A DNA stretch of 64,000 nucleotides from Parasponia andersonii (Eukaryota > Streptophyta > Magnoliopsida > Rosales > Cannabaceae): the NCBI GenBank assembly GCA_002914805.1, contig JXTB01000102.1:603173-667172 (forward strand), in the 5' to 3' direction. Both the position numbers and the translations under genes were made by a program. This document shows, in pieces, positions 37,199 through 48,545 of the stretch. The notes beneath the pieces were generated by a model, which worked only from the letters and a program-made list of their open reading frames with translations, did no database searches and was not told the origin of the DNA. The first letter of the stretch is position 1. Each line of letters begins with the position of its first letter.

Positions 37199-37640
37199 GC
37201 AAGTTTTGTTGCGTGGCCAGTTTTCCTTCGTATGTTTTCTTGGGTTATCGGCAAGCATTTTATTGCGCAACGTGATGCCCACAATACGCTCTTTATTGAG
37301 GTTTGCTGGCAAGCATTTTATTACGCAACTTATTCCTCCTCATACATTTTCTCGGGCCATCGGTAAGCATTTTATTGCGCGGTGTGATTCTTACAGTACG
37401 ATCTTTATTGAGGTCTGCTGGCAAGTATTTTATTGCGCAACTCATTCCTCCTCGTACGTTTTCTCTGGCCATCGGTAAGCATTTTATTGTGCGATGTGAT
37501 TCCCACAGTACGATCTTTATTGAGGTCTGCTAGCAAGCATTTTATCGCGCAGCTCATTCCTCCTCGTACATTTTCTCGGGTCATCGGCAAGCATTTTATT
37601 GCGCGATGTGATTCCCACAGTACGATCTTTATTCGTGCGA
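37199..37640. repeat. Tandem array, 112 bp unit made of 58 and 54 bp halves
   Basis: Units starting G(C/T)AAG(C/T)ATTTTATTGCGC occur at 37251, 37309, 37363, 37421, 37475, 37533 and 37587, with a diverged one at 37199. Intervals alternate 58 and 54, because two half-units with different second parts (a GTGATTCCCACAGTACG type and an ATTCCTCCTCGTAC type) take turns. This is a higher-order minisatellite. It sits between integrase and the antisense ORF, in the zone where Tat/Ogre elements are known to carry variable tandem repeats. Confidence 0.9.
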
Positions 37641-37768
37641 ATAGTTCAAGGGGTCTGGCACTGAAGGCAGACCCCTTTACATAGCAAACTAGTGGGTAAA
37701 TCCGTATAGCAGACATCTCGATTGTTTTGGAATTAGGCTATTTAATAACACATGCATTTACATGTGTC

Positions 37769-38041
37769 TTACACATAGTATTTCTTCAAGTGCTGGGCAT
37801 TCCATGTGTTGGGTAGGCTCTTCCTAATCTTGAGTTCTTTTAGGATGTATGCGCCATTGTCGAGCGCTTTGATCACCTCGTAGGGTCCGACCCAATTGGA
37901 TTCTAGCTTCGAGGAATTCCCTGTTCTGACCTTCAAGACCCGTTCTCTAGCGTTAAATCGACGAGTGTTGATTTTCTTTGCATAATAAGATCTAGCTTGC
38001 TGGTGGTACGAGGCTAGATGGATGAGGGCCACGTCTCTCAT
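37769..38041 (-). mobile_element. Integrase C-terminal part, Tat element (fossil)
   Basis: The minus strand reads W-V-G-P-Y-E-V-I-K-A-L-D-N-G-A-Y-I-L, the familiar C-terminal end of Gypsy integrases, ending N-A-Q-H-L-K-K-Y-Y. It is the last part of pol. Confidence 0.85.
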
Positions 38042-38260
38042 TTCTTTAAGGAGGTCTGTCTTGTGGCTTAGCTATTGCTCATTCAGTGAGGCGTCTTTTA
38101 CCACTTCGGAGCGAAGGGTTGAGAGGCCAACTTCGGTCGAGATCACAGCCTCTGACCCATAGACCATGGCAAAGGGTGTTTTTCTCGTTGATCTCCGCTC
38201 TGTGGTTCGATGGGCCGACACGACGACTGGTAGCTCTTCTAACCATTTTCCTTTTGCCTC

Positions 38261-38880
38261 CTACAAGTTCTTTTTAATATTGCTAAAGATGGCCTTGTTC
38301 ATTGCCTCCGCTTGGCCGTTCCCTTGAGGATAATTTACAGATGAGAAACTGAGCTTCATGTCATACAAATCATATAATTCCTTGAGTTTGGCATTTTGGA
38401 ACTGTGTGCCATGGTCATCATGTATCTCTTTCGGGATTCCGTACCAGCAGACTATGTTTTTCCAAATAAAGTTAATCGTATTTGCCTTATTGACAGTTGC
38501 GTAGGCTTTAGCTTCCACCCATTTGGTGAAATAATCAGTGGCTAGTAGGACATACCTCCTTCCCTCAGGGCTTCTGGAGAGTTCTCTGACGATATCCAGA
38601 CCCCACTTGGCGAAGGGCCAAGGAGTTGTGTTCAAATGGAGCTCTTCCATGGGTTGGTATTTCAGGGGGGCGAACCTCTGGCATTTATCACATTTCTTGA
38701 CAAACTGGGCCGCCTCGGTCATTATGTAGGGCCAAAAGTATTCAGCCGTTAAGGCCCTGTAGGCGAGGCTCCGCCTACCAGAGTGGTTGCCACACACTCC
38801 CTCGTGGATTTCCTCCATCAGCTTCTGCGCTTCTATGGGGCCTACGCACCCTAGCATCGGTCCCATCATTGATCTTCTGC
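38261..38880 (-). mobile_element. Integrase zinc-binding and core parts, Tat element (fossil)
   Basis: The H-H-C-C zinc-binding part reads H-E-G-V-C-G-N-H-S-G ... C-D-K-C-Q. The core follows, with L-D-I-V-R, A-T-D-Y-F-T-K-W-V-E-A and D-H-G-T-Q-F. Domain order is standard for Gypsy pol. Confidence 0.9.
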
Positions 38881-39080
38881 ACAGTCAACCCCCCACCATC
38901 GAGTATTGGGCAGCCTTCAGTCTGATCGACCTTGCTTTTTAGGGTTCTGCGGGCAGGTTCCCCAACACTAGGTATTGGGTGATGGGTCTCATCCAGCCTT
39001 CGTCCTTAGAGTCGGTTGTGAACACGTGGCACACGGGGTTCTCCGAGGGGTCTCTCGTGTATTCGCCTTATAGCAACATC

Positions 39081-39490
39081 TTAATGCATTTGGTCATCCC
39101 CCCCTACCGATGCGCTTTTAGCTAGCTCGTCAGCCTTTTGGTTCATCTTCCTGGGTATCTGTTCAATATCGAAGTTGTTAAAGCGGGCTTTCGCCCTCAT
39201 TATCCTAGAGAAGTACCTGTGTAATCTTGGCTCTTTCACTTCGAAGTCTCCCCTGACTCGACCCACGATCAGCTGTGAGTCAATTTTTACTGCGATGTTC
39301 TCTACTCTGAAGTGTAGGGCTAGCTCGAGGCCTTGCAGTAGTGCTTCGTACTCCGCCTCATTGTTTGTCGCCTAGAAACCAAGTCTCAAGGCTTCTCTAT
39401 CCTGAGTCCTGTTGGGGTCTACATGACTATTCCGATGCCTGACTCTAAGGTATTCATGGATCTGTCAGTATAGAGGGTCCAGGTTGAAAG
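39081..39490 (-). mobile_element. Second (plant Tat-type) RNase H part (fossil)
   Basis: W-T-L-Y-T-D-R-S (about 39470) opens the domain, and I-P-R-K-M-N-Q-K-A-D-E-L-A-K-S-A-S closes it (about 39100-39150). An extra RNase H downstream of the usual one is a known mark of the Tat lineage. Confidence 0.75.
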
Positions 39491-40340
39491 GATGTGAGCC
39501 AGATGCGTCTGTGGCATGTTGCGTAGCTCACCGAAGGACTGGATTTCTACTAGAAAATCTGCCATGACTTGCCCATTCTTTGCCACTCGAGGCTGGTACT
39601 CGATATCGTATATCTCCAGCTCGATGACCCATTTGGTCAATCGTCCAGATAGATCCAGTTTGGCCAAGATCTGCCGGATGGGAAAATCTATATACACCGT
39701 GACTGAGTGTGCCTCAAAGTACTGTCTCAATCTCTTCTTAGCATTGACCAGAGCAAGAACCAGTTTCTCTGCCATACTATATCGTGTCTCTGCATCTAGG
39801 AATATGCGGCTTGCATAGAATACTGGTTTCTGCTTATTGTTTTCCTCGACGAATAGCACAACGCTGATCGCTACCTCGGACACTGCCAAATAAGCATATA
39901 AGCACTGTCCTTTTGCCAGGGAGGCCAGGATGGGCGGGTGACTTAAATATTGCTTGAGCTCTATCAGTGCCTTGTCCTGCTCCTCCCCCAGACAACTAGG
40001 GAACTTTTCTTTATACATTGGAAGAAAGGCTTACATCGGTCAAACATTTTGGAGACAAACTGGCTGAGTGCGGCTATCTTCCCGGTTAGGCGTTGGACCT
40101 CCCTAACGGTCGAGGGTCTTTGTACATCTATGATTGAGGATAACTGGATCGGGTTGGCCTTAATACCTCTTCGGCTTACGATGTGCCCTACAAACTAGCT
40201 AGAGGACACCCCAAAAGCGTACTTCTTAGGGTTTAGACGTATTTGGTAGTGCCTCAGAACTTGGAAACACTCGTCTAGATACCTCAAATGGTCCAAAACT
40301 TCTTTGCTCTTCATAACCATGTCATTCTCGAGGGTGCCAT
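39419..40340 (-). mobile_element. End of reverse transcriptase and first RNase H, Tat element (fossil)
   Basis: The right part carries the end of reverse transcriptase (L-R-H-Y-Q-I-R-L-N-P-K-K-Y-A-F-G-V). The left part carries the Gypsy RNase H-like domain (P-V-F-Y-A-S-R-I ... R-L-R-Q-Y-F-E-A-H; L-T-K-W-V-I-E-L-E-I-Y-D-I-E-Y-Q-P-R). Confidence 0.85.
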
Positions 40341-40413
40341 CTGATGTCATATGGCTTTTTGTTCTGGGAGAGCGCGGTCATGAGACTCTTACTCTTTCTC
40401 TCACACCCTTTGA

Positions 40414-40431
40414 TTCCCATAGACGGTGCCA
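40414..40431 (-). other. Primer-binding site of the Tat element
   Basis: The minus strand reads TGGCACCGTCTATGGGAA, close to the TGGCGCCGTCTGTGGGAA site common in Tat-lineage elements, three bases inside the 5' LTR. It fixes the orientation independently of pol. Confidence 0.8.
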
Positions 40432-40434
40432 AAC

Positions 40435-41272
40435 TGTTAAAGCTGCTCTTACCAACTGTCTACATGCCTTTAAACTATTAGTGCCGGTCTTACCAACTGT
40501 CCACGTGTCCAAATTATTAGTGTTGTTCCTATCAACTTTCCACATGTCCACACTATCTCAGGATATTTTTTATCTCACTCCGGATTAATGAGATAGGGGT
40601 GGCCACCTACAAAGACTCTCTGATACTTAAGTCAAATATTTACTCGCGAGATTAAATAGCAAAGACTGAGTTCATTTTTTGTAAAATTTTTGTCTATCTA
40701 ACTGTATGTATATCTTTTTTGGGGAGATGTATAGCATATATATATAATCTTGGAACCAAGAACCTGCCGACTCTCAATTTCAGGATCGAGTACCATTTTC
40801 TCCTCATGACTTATTCCAGAAATCACGGGCCGTGGTCACCGTAATCTCCCTTGCATTGTCATGATTTGCATTCTACCGTCCCCTATGGTATGAGCCTGAC
40901 AAAGGCGAGACTCCATCAACCCTCCATCATGTCGAGACAGTTTGCCCAATGTGCACACCTATCCAAGATCACATTGAATGCCCTGTCTGGGCCTGGAGTG
41001 GCGCGCCGCCCTCAATGATCTTTTAGCGGAAGACCCCTTGAGGCTTCTGACTCCCAGCTGTCAAGGCAAGAATTAGATTGGGCTGAACTCATCCAAGGTC
41101 TCGGATGGATTCAGCCCTACCCTGCGACAACCATCGGGCCCAAGTCGTATCACGTGCAATTTATATGGCTTTCAAGCAGCCCTCCTAGACATGTGTCGAA
41201 CGATGTGTCCTCTGCCATCTGTTCTGCCACTTAATCGTCCACATAGTGCACGATCTTGGATTGGGCCCCATA
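40435..41272 (-). repeat. 5' LTR of the Tat element
   Basis: Direct copy of 31863-32700. On the plus strand it starts TGTTAAAGC and ends GGGCCCCATA, followed by the right target duplication CTTAC. Confidence 0.85.
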
Positions 41273-41685
41273 CTTACTTCTCTTATTAGAATGGTGGTTA
41301 GTAGGGACAAATTAGTTCCATGACCTTCACGGAAGGTGGCTTTTGAAAACTGACCTTGTTATATTACGTTTAATTATAATGTTATTTATTTTTCGGACGT
41401 GGCATGTTGAAAACCCTCTTTTACCCCAGCTTAAAGCCACAGTCATGAGTCATGTTTAAAAAAAAAGAACGATTATTTTATGGAAAAAGGGCAAAAAGTA
41501 AAAAAAACCATGGAGCACTTCCTCTGGGGCTCAACTCGATAGAGAACTTTTATTTTGTGCCTCCTTCTTCATCTTCCTACTCTGCCTTTTTCTACGTTTG
41601 GTCGGACTGTTAAACAAGGTGAAGCAATAGCAGCCGGTCGGACTCAGCAACTGTCCCTTGATTCCTCTCTCCCATTACAACCAAA

Positions 41686-44600
41686 ATGGTTCAGACCAAA
41701 AATCCATCAATTGTAACCATGGAGTCGCAATCAAGTTCGGAGACGGAGCTTTCCCGGTCGGATCGGTTGAACGGCGAATCGGATAGGTTCCATTCCCAGT
41801 TGGATGGGTCGTTAATGCCGATTTAGGTAAAAATTAACTATTGGGATTACATATTTATGGTTTTTTTGTTTTATTTTTTTTTTTGTCATTTTCGTTAAAC
41901 TATTGTTGTATATTTATTTTCCAAATTAGGTTGAATGTGGTTGATTGATTTGTTATATAGTTTATCATGTTGTTGGCATTATTCTTTTATGAGCAAATGA
42001 GCTATTGCATTTTTTTTTTCTTTTGGCTAAGAGTAACTGTAGTAAAAGCTTTCACATACACATGGTGTGCTTAATTAAAATCAAAATTATAATCTTCTCA
42101 AAAAAAATCAAAATTATGATAGTTTCATGATATATCCTAAATGTGCTAGACATATTAAGTAGTAACTATTATATCAAGCTAGACAGATAGAAAATGGTTA
42201 ACCTACTTCTCTATCATTTTACTTTTACTCTTTGTTAACAATGTTTTTAAAACTTGAGTTGGCTGTCCCTTTTGAAGTCTCAAATTGTGTATTTTTATAT
42301 ATGTATACAAAAATATTCATAACAAAATGCATACATATCTTCTACTTCGTATGTTATGTTATCACAATTTCTTAGTTAATAACTATTTTTAACAAAACAA
42401 GCAATCTTGATGACTTCACTATCAATGCTATACTATTTATCTAATGTATTTATTATTTGGTTAATATGAAAATTTAGTAAAATTTCTAGGAAGAATACAA
42501 GACCCAGATTATAGATTTTTAGATTGATCCTATGTTCTCTTCAGAGGAATTCATCTTTTAGGGAACATATATGCTTTGATTTTTTCAAAAAAACATTTGA
42601 TAGAAAAATCATAGGTTAACTTATTGGATATCTGATTAATCCATTGAAGAAGTCTCAAGAATGATTTTTTTTTTTGGAGCGTTAGAGTTTGAGTTGGTCC
42701 AGTCTAGTTTAATATTGTTATAATGAATTCCTAAATGATACAGTTTAAAGTAGTTTGTTTGGGTCCAGTTAAGTTTAATGTGTCAATTGGCTATACTAAA
42801 TTACAGGATGAAAATGTTCCTCACCTTACACCTATTTTGCAGCTAAATGAGCATTTTGATTGTAAAATAAGCACCAAGTGTCTATTAGCTCAAACTGTCA
42901 ATTGTATAAAGGATGCACTAAAGGATGATCGGGATTTACAATGGTTCAAGGAACAATCTGTTAGGAATATGCCCTAGAAAGTAGTTTCTTTGTTTGGCAT
43001 TTTAAACAATATTTATTGGATTTAAGTGTTACCAATTTATTGTTAATAAATTCCATATTATGTCCCAATTATATACATGTGATATTTATATTTTCTATTA
43101 TGCAAACGTCTAAAAGTTTCCATAACAAATAATGAGTAATAAAGACTTGTTTGTGTGAAGTAATAAAGAATTATTTTATTATGTCTAAATTAAAAGTTCA
43201 CATTCTACAAATAAAGATGGAATACTTTATTTTGCCATAGAATGTAGTATTTTCTATTTCAACGGGATTGATGAAGTCTCTAATCATCGAAGTGTCTGAC
43301 TTCGGATAGAAACACTAGTGCGTTATAAGAAAGTTATAAGTGCATTGAACTGGATCAAGTGAAAATAGAATTTGAGGTTAAGTGTCGTAACTCAATATTC
43401 TATCTTTCACTAATCTAGTACTATTGCAAGATTACCTTAATCCTAGTGATTGTCAAACTTATTTTCAAGAGTTTTATCTTTTTGACTTACTAAAGAACTA
43501 GTTCCGATTATATGGTTCGAACTCCGGTATCTTGGAAAATAAGATTTGTGAATTGATGAGAACACCTTTCATGATTTGGACACTATGCATATAATGTCAC
43601 TTTGAGTTTTTTTAAGGACTTGGATAATTTAAAAACCAAGCACCAGGTATTCATTTTGTAAATTTGACTGTGTTTGTATGGGCAGTTACAGACACCATAG
43701 TCAATTATTATCCATTAGATGAAAAATGACAACTCAAAGGTAAATATGTACAAGAGGGGTAATACAGTAATTTCACCTCACTAGTATAGCATTGCATCGG
43801 GGGTATATCTGCAAGTGGAGTATATGCTAAATGGATCAAGTTAATTAAAGTGTTAATTAGCTTCACAGAAAATATATGACATTTAGTCTAAGAGTGCAAT
43901 ATTGGGCCTATCATGGAGTGCCCCAATATTAATGGACAATGACCAATCATAATTAAGAGTTAATTATGATTATGAGTAGTTGGCCCATTAGAGCTTAGAC
44001 TATTTGGATCCATAAGGTCCCATGTCTAGCTCATATATAGCTCAATAACTAATTGAATAGTCAGTTGAGCCCAATAAGCCAATTAGGGTTTACTTCTCTT
44101 TAAATACTTAAGAGAAAAGTTCTCCTAAGTCTCTCAAAGTGTTCTACACACCACTCATGCACAGTAAATGTGCTTTTTTCATGTGACAGAGAGAAAAAGA
44201 GAGAGTGAGAGAGAATCGAGTTGTCACGGGAGAAATCCTGTGTTCGTTCATGGCCACCGAGGGAGAGATACCCATGGCCGTAGATGTGCAATCAAGAAGA
44301 AGGAAGAGTATCTTCTGGATCGTCTGCTCATTTCTCGTTGGGAATCAAGAAGGTGCCAACACACCGGATCATTCAACGGGCTCTAGAGAATAGATAGGAA
44401 GGCTCAATGGTTATGAAGTGCTTCCAGGTTTTATCTAAACTAAGAACCATGAATTGATTTATGTTAGATCAACGATCCTACGTTTTTGTTTTGTAAAATT
44501 TCAAGAAAATTTTAAAATACCTATTCCGCTGCGTTCTTGATTTATATACAAAACTGCAGAAATCATTTTGGTAAATCGTTTTTCGAAATTTATTTTTTAG

Positions 44601-46430
44601 AATTTCCATCACAATCTCCATTCAGCCACTTTCTTGATGTTCAGGAACATTATGAAAATTCAAGCCAAGTAATGTGGCTATTACTCATTCGTTAAGCACG
44701 TTGTAAGAGTAGGCAGGAGATATGGTTCGTTGTGAATAGAAAACCAATTAGATTTTCGTTGATGGAGTATGCAATGATATCTGGGCTCAATTGCTCTCCA
44801 ATTCCAGATGATCTTCAAGTGAAACTAGAGTCTTTTATAAAAAGACACTTTCCAAAGAAAGATCCAAAGAAAGACGTTATTAGTATTGAAGATGTTAGGC
44901 AGAAATTGTCTTCAATGGGCACTCAAAGTATTAAAATAAGGGGAAAGAAGAATTCAAGTGGAATGAGTGATGAGAAATTAAAGATGGTCATGCTCTTGTT
45001 TGTCTCTGCAGTTTTGTTGTATGAAGGCAAGGCAACCTACGGCATTCCAAAGATTTTGTTTGGACTGATTGATGATGTAGACACATTCATGTCATTTCCG
45101 TGGGGGACTTATTCTTACAACCATCTTTTGAAGTAATTAGATTGGGCAATGAAGTCAAAGGCTGAGAATTTGCATAAAATAAATGAGAATGAGACCACAC
45201 ACACTTATGCAAGCTTCGTGCATGAACAAGTTAATGGTGGTTATGGCAAGATTAAGGTTGAACAACAAGCTGAAACTGGGTTTGAGCAACAACCTGAGAG
45301 TGAGGTTGAGCAGCAACTTGAGACTGAGGAGCAACATGTTCAGCATCAATGTGAGACTTTGGAGCAGCCTGTTGAGCTACAACCTATTCAGCACCCATGT
45401 AAGGAGCCAGTTCTTGTACAGAAACGTAAGCCTTCACACTACATTACCTCACCATATACTGACCCATGCTGAAGAACACGATATCGTTATGACAATAATC
45501 TTGTCTACACTCATTTACGGATGATCTCCAAGGAAAAAGCAGAGGCATTTGAAAAATACTTAAATTCAAAAGGTCTAACACCAATTATGTGTGGTGTTAA
45601 TAAGCATACAAGAGTCTTCTCTGATAAGATCCTTTCACCCAATAGATGGTTGGATAGTAAGGTGAGTTGTGTGTTTTTGTTTTCACAGTTCATACTGATC
45701 AGTTATTCTGAACATTGATGAAGCATATAGTTAATTACATTTTTTTTCTTCCATTTGTAGCATATGGAAGAGGCGATGTTCGGATTGAGGAAATGCCAAC
45801 AAAAGTACCCTGATATGATCAAAGAAGACTATCATTCTAGATGAGATGTTCAACCAATTCCTATTGAGCAATTTCAATGCCCACACAGACACTCCCGATG
45901 AGGCATTATTGCGATATATGAGTGGAGTTTCTTCCAACCTTTAGGACCGCTTTTGGAAATGTGCACAAAGATTGTATATGATTTTATATTTAATGGATAA
46001 CCATTGGGTCACTATTAAAGCAGATTTGGAGGCGTTTGAGATGGTAGTTTTTGATAGTAATATTGAGGCGACCACTGAAAAGAATATGAACGAGGCATGT
46101 TGCCACTTTGTACCATGATCCCAGTAATGCTTAAGTTATCTAGACATTTTGAACACATAACTGATCATTTAAGTAGTCCATGGCCGTATAGGCGCCCATT
46201 AGACATCCCCCAGAATTCAAGGTGACTATTTTTCTTAATTTTTTCATTTAATTTATTCATTCTATGACAAAATGGTAGAAACTAATGTATTTAAGAAATA
46301 ATAGCGTTGAGTGTAGAGTATATGCAATCAAGTTCATCGAGTTTGACATGGAAGCCCTTCCATTTGATTGCGTTGTTGACGATACAATAATCTTTTTTCG
46401 AAGAAATATGGCTGTTGATATTTTTTTTTG
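41686..46430 (+). pseudogene. Ulp1-like (C48) cysteine protease gene of a MULE, degraded
   Basis: C48 proteases cleave ubiquitin-like modifiers; MULE copies are of unknown use. A candidate first exon at 41686-41826 (M-V-Q-T-K-N-P) ends in TAG exactly at a GT donor, so one base change at the exon edge is possible. The DUF1985 domain starts in 42735-42953 (C-I-K-D-A-L-K...L-Q-W-F-K-E-Q-S), is split by the LTR at 42959-44611, and resumes at 44617 through 45136 (W-F-V-V-N-R-K-P-I-R-F-S; S-F-P-W-G-T-Y-S-Y). A Gln-rich hinge follows (45149-45472). The protease domain has H (46002, in D-N-H-W-V), D (46053, in F-D-S-N) and C (46312, in V-E-C-R-V-Y), with an apparent intron 46222-46304. Stops separate several of these pieces, so activity is unlikely. 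Confidence 0.75.
42959..44611 (+). repeat. Solo LTR, Angela-like Copia, 1653 bp
   Basis: It starts TGTTAGGAATATGCCCTAGA, the signature of Angela-type Copia LTRs, and ends TTTCCATCA. CAATC lies on both sides (42954-42958 and 44612-44616), a perfect 5 bp target duplication. A promoter-like TTTAAATACTT lies near 44099. There is no internal region, so it is a solo LTR left by recombination between two LTRs. It interrupts the DUF1985 part of the MULE protease gene. Small frames inside it (44168-44393) are chance. Confidence 0.85.
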
Positions 46431-46510
46431 CTGATTGGAACCTATAAGTTTCCTAATATATGTGTAAACCTGTTTTTTTTTAATCATTTAATTAATGTAT
46501 AATTGGAAGA

Positions 46511-47120
46511 ATTCATTATTTCCAAGATATTTCTTTTTCTCTTTATTTAGGTTGTGCTCGATGGGGTCCATTTATGCTCCAATCAAGTCCAGCTAAAATA
46601 TTTTAATGTAGATTTTTATGAACTCGATTAGCTCCATTTGTACCCAACTAGGTCCGGTTGAGCGCAAATTACACTCGACTGGGTCGAATCATACTCTGAT
46701 CAGGTTCAGTCAAGTTTTTTCTAAAATAAAATACAGACTCATATGAACTCGATAGGTTTTTATTTGTGCCCAAATGGGTCTAATTGTGCTAAAATTAAAC
46801 TCGACTGAGTCTAGTTATACTCTGATCATATCCAGTCAAGTTTTTCCTAAAATAAAATATAGACTCTTGTGAACTCGACTAGCTTCATTTGTGTCGAATT
46901 AGGTCCAGTCAAGCTCAAATTGAACTTGACTGGGTCCACTTATACTCTGCTCAGGTCTAGTCAGGCTTTTCAAAAAATTTTAATATGAACTATTATTAAC
47001 TCCACTAGTTCCATTTGTGCCCAACTAGGTCCAGACAAGTCAGTATACCTTAGTTCGATTAAACGATTTGAGCCTAACTGGCCCATTTGAGTATAAATCC
47101 ACTTTGTTATGACTTATAAG
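46511..47120. repeat. Left arm of mirrored array, about 125 bp units
   Basis: Units marked by GAACTCGA(T/C)TAGCTCCATTTG start near 46620, 46745, 46871 and 46997, so the period is 125-126 bp, four units. Each contains smaller echoes of a CTCGACTGGGTCCA word. The outer edge (CATTATTTCCAAGATATTTC at 46514-46533, then CTTTTTCTC) is the reverse complement of the sequence at about 48150-48192. Confidence 0.8.
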
Positions 47121-47253
47121 TAGCCTATTTGTGATCAATTGAATCCAATTGAGAGTCAACCCTATTTGTTTCAAGTAGCCTATTTGGGATCTATTCACTT
47201 AAAATATTGCGTCATTCATTAGGAATTAATGAGTTACTTTAACTTCAAATTTT

Positions 47254-47858
47254 AAATTACATTTTATAACTTGATTGGGTGAAACCATATTTCTAAATAT
47301 ATATTGTAGGCCAATTGTAATTAATCTCAAATAATTCAACTAGGGGTTTGCATTCAAGATAACCAAATCAAAAGTGCAAATTACATTTTATAACTTGATT
47401 GAATGAAATAATATTTGTAAATATATATTGTAAAAAAAATGTAATGAATCTTATATAATTTAACTAGGGCATTGCATCCAAGATAACCAAATCAAAAGTA
47501 CAAATTACATTTTATAACTTGATTGAGCGAAACAATATTTGTAAATATATATTGTAGAAAAAATGTAATGAATCTTATATTATTCAGCAAGGGGCTTGCA
47601 TCCAAGATAACCAAATCAAAAGTACAAATTATATTATATAACTTGATTGAACGAAACAATGTTTGTAAATATATATTGTAGAAAAAATATAATGAATCTT
47701 ATATAATTCAACTAGGAGCTTGCATCCAAGATAACCAAATCAAAAGTACAAATTATATTTTATAACTTGATTGAACGAAATAATATTTCTAAATATATAT
47801 TGTATACTACTTGTAATGAATCTTGTATAATTCGACTAGGGATTTGCATCGAATATAA
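47254..47858. repeat. Central tandem array, 124 bp unit, about 4.9 copies
   Basis: AAATTACATTTTATAACTTG begins at 47254, 47378, 47502, 47626 and 47750, a strict 124 bp period. Units end in CCAAATCAAAAGTAC. Copies differ mostly by single bases. The sequence differs from the flanking 125 bp family although the period is nearly equal. Confidence 0.92.
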
Positions 47859-47899
47859 ATATTCAATAAAATTTTGGTTATAGATTAAAAATGACTTAT

Positions 47900-48545
47900 T
47901 TCATAAGATTAACGAACTACCTGATTAGACTTGATCAGAGTAAAATTGGACCCAATCGAGTTTAATTAGAGCTCTACTAGACTCACTTGGGCACAAATGG
48001 ATCCAATTGAGTTCATAAGAGCCCACATTAAACCATTCTTGTTAGACCTGATTGGAGCATAAATGGATCCAGTCGAGTACAATTGGAATTACTATCATTT
48101 AAATTTCAATTGATTTGGACCTAGTTGAGCACAAATGGACCTAGTTGAGCACAACCAAAATATAGAGAAAAAGAAATATCTTGAAAATAATGACTTATTT
48201 TATAAGATTAACAAACTACCTGACTAGACTTGATCGGAACATAACTGGACCTAGTCACGTATAATTAGAGCCCGATTGGACTTGATTAGGCCTAATTAGT
48301 CCCAGTCGAGTTCATAAGAGTTCACATTAAAATATGTTGGAACATCTGATTGGATATGATCGACTTAGTCGAGTTTCTTTTCCGCTCAACCAGACCTAGC
48401 TAGGCACAAATAGATCGAGTCGAGTTCAAAATAGTCTACATCAATACATTTTAGAAAACCTGACTAGATCTAATCAGAGTATAACTGGACCTAGTCAAGC
48501 TCGATCAAACCCAATTGGGCATAAATGGAGTCAATTGAGAAAAAC
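47900..48545. repeat. Right arm of mirrored array, inverted relative to the left
   Basis: Read in reverse complement, 47930-48192 matches 46511-47040: TTATTTTCAAGATATTTC, GGTTGTGCTC, CCATTTATGCTCCAATCA, CTCGACTGG, TACTCTGATCA. A further set in the same orientation continues from 48193 to about 48540. Together with the left arm it makes an imperfect inverted repeat about 1.7 kb across. Confidence 0.75.

Larger units (their letters stand above)
31863..41272 (-). mobile_element. Tat-lineage Gypsy retrotransposon (fossil), 9.4 kb
   Basis: Two direct LTR copies of 838 bp each bound the element. A perfect 5 bp duplication, CTTAC, lies outside them (31858-31862 and 41273-41277). Pol sense is minus. 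From right to left the parts are: 5' LTR, primer-binding site, end of reverse transcriptase with RNase H, a second RNase H, integrase, tandem repeats, a long antisense ORF, polypurine tract, 3' LTR. Two RNase H domains and an antisense ORF of the Transposase_28 type fit the Tat lineage. Gag and protease are not recognised, and the element is broken in many places. LTR copies differ at roughly one base in six by eye, mostly transitions, suggesting an insertion many million years old. Confidence 0.9.

Noticed and set aside
37199-37640. Regularly spaced repeat that could be mistaken for a CRISPR array
   Set aside because: The intervals are themselves repeats (58/54 bp half-units), there are no unique spacers, and the context is a plant retrotransposon.
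44168-44393. Two overlapping small frames
   Set aside because: Inside the Angela-like solo LTR downstream of its TATA-like site; no domain.
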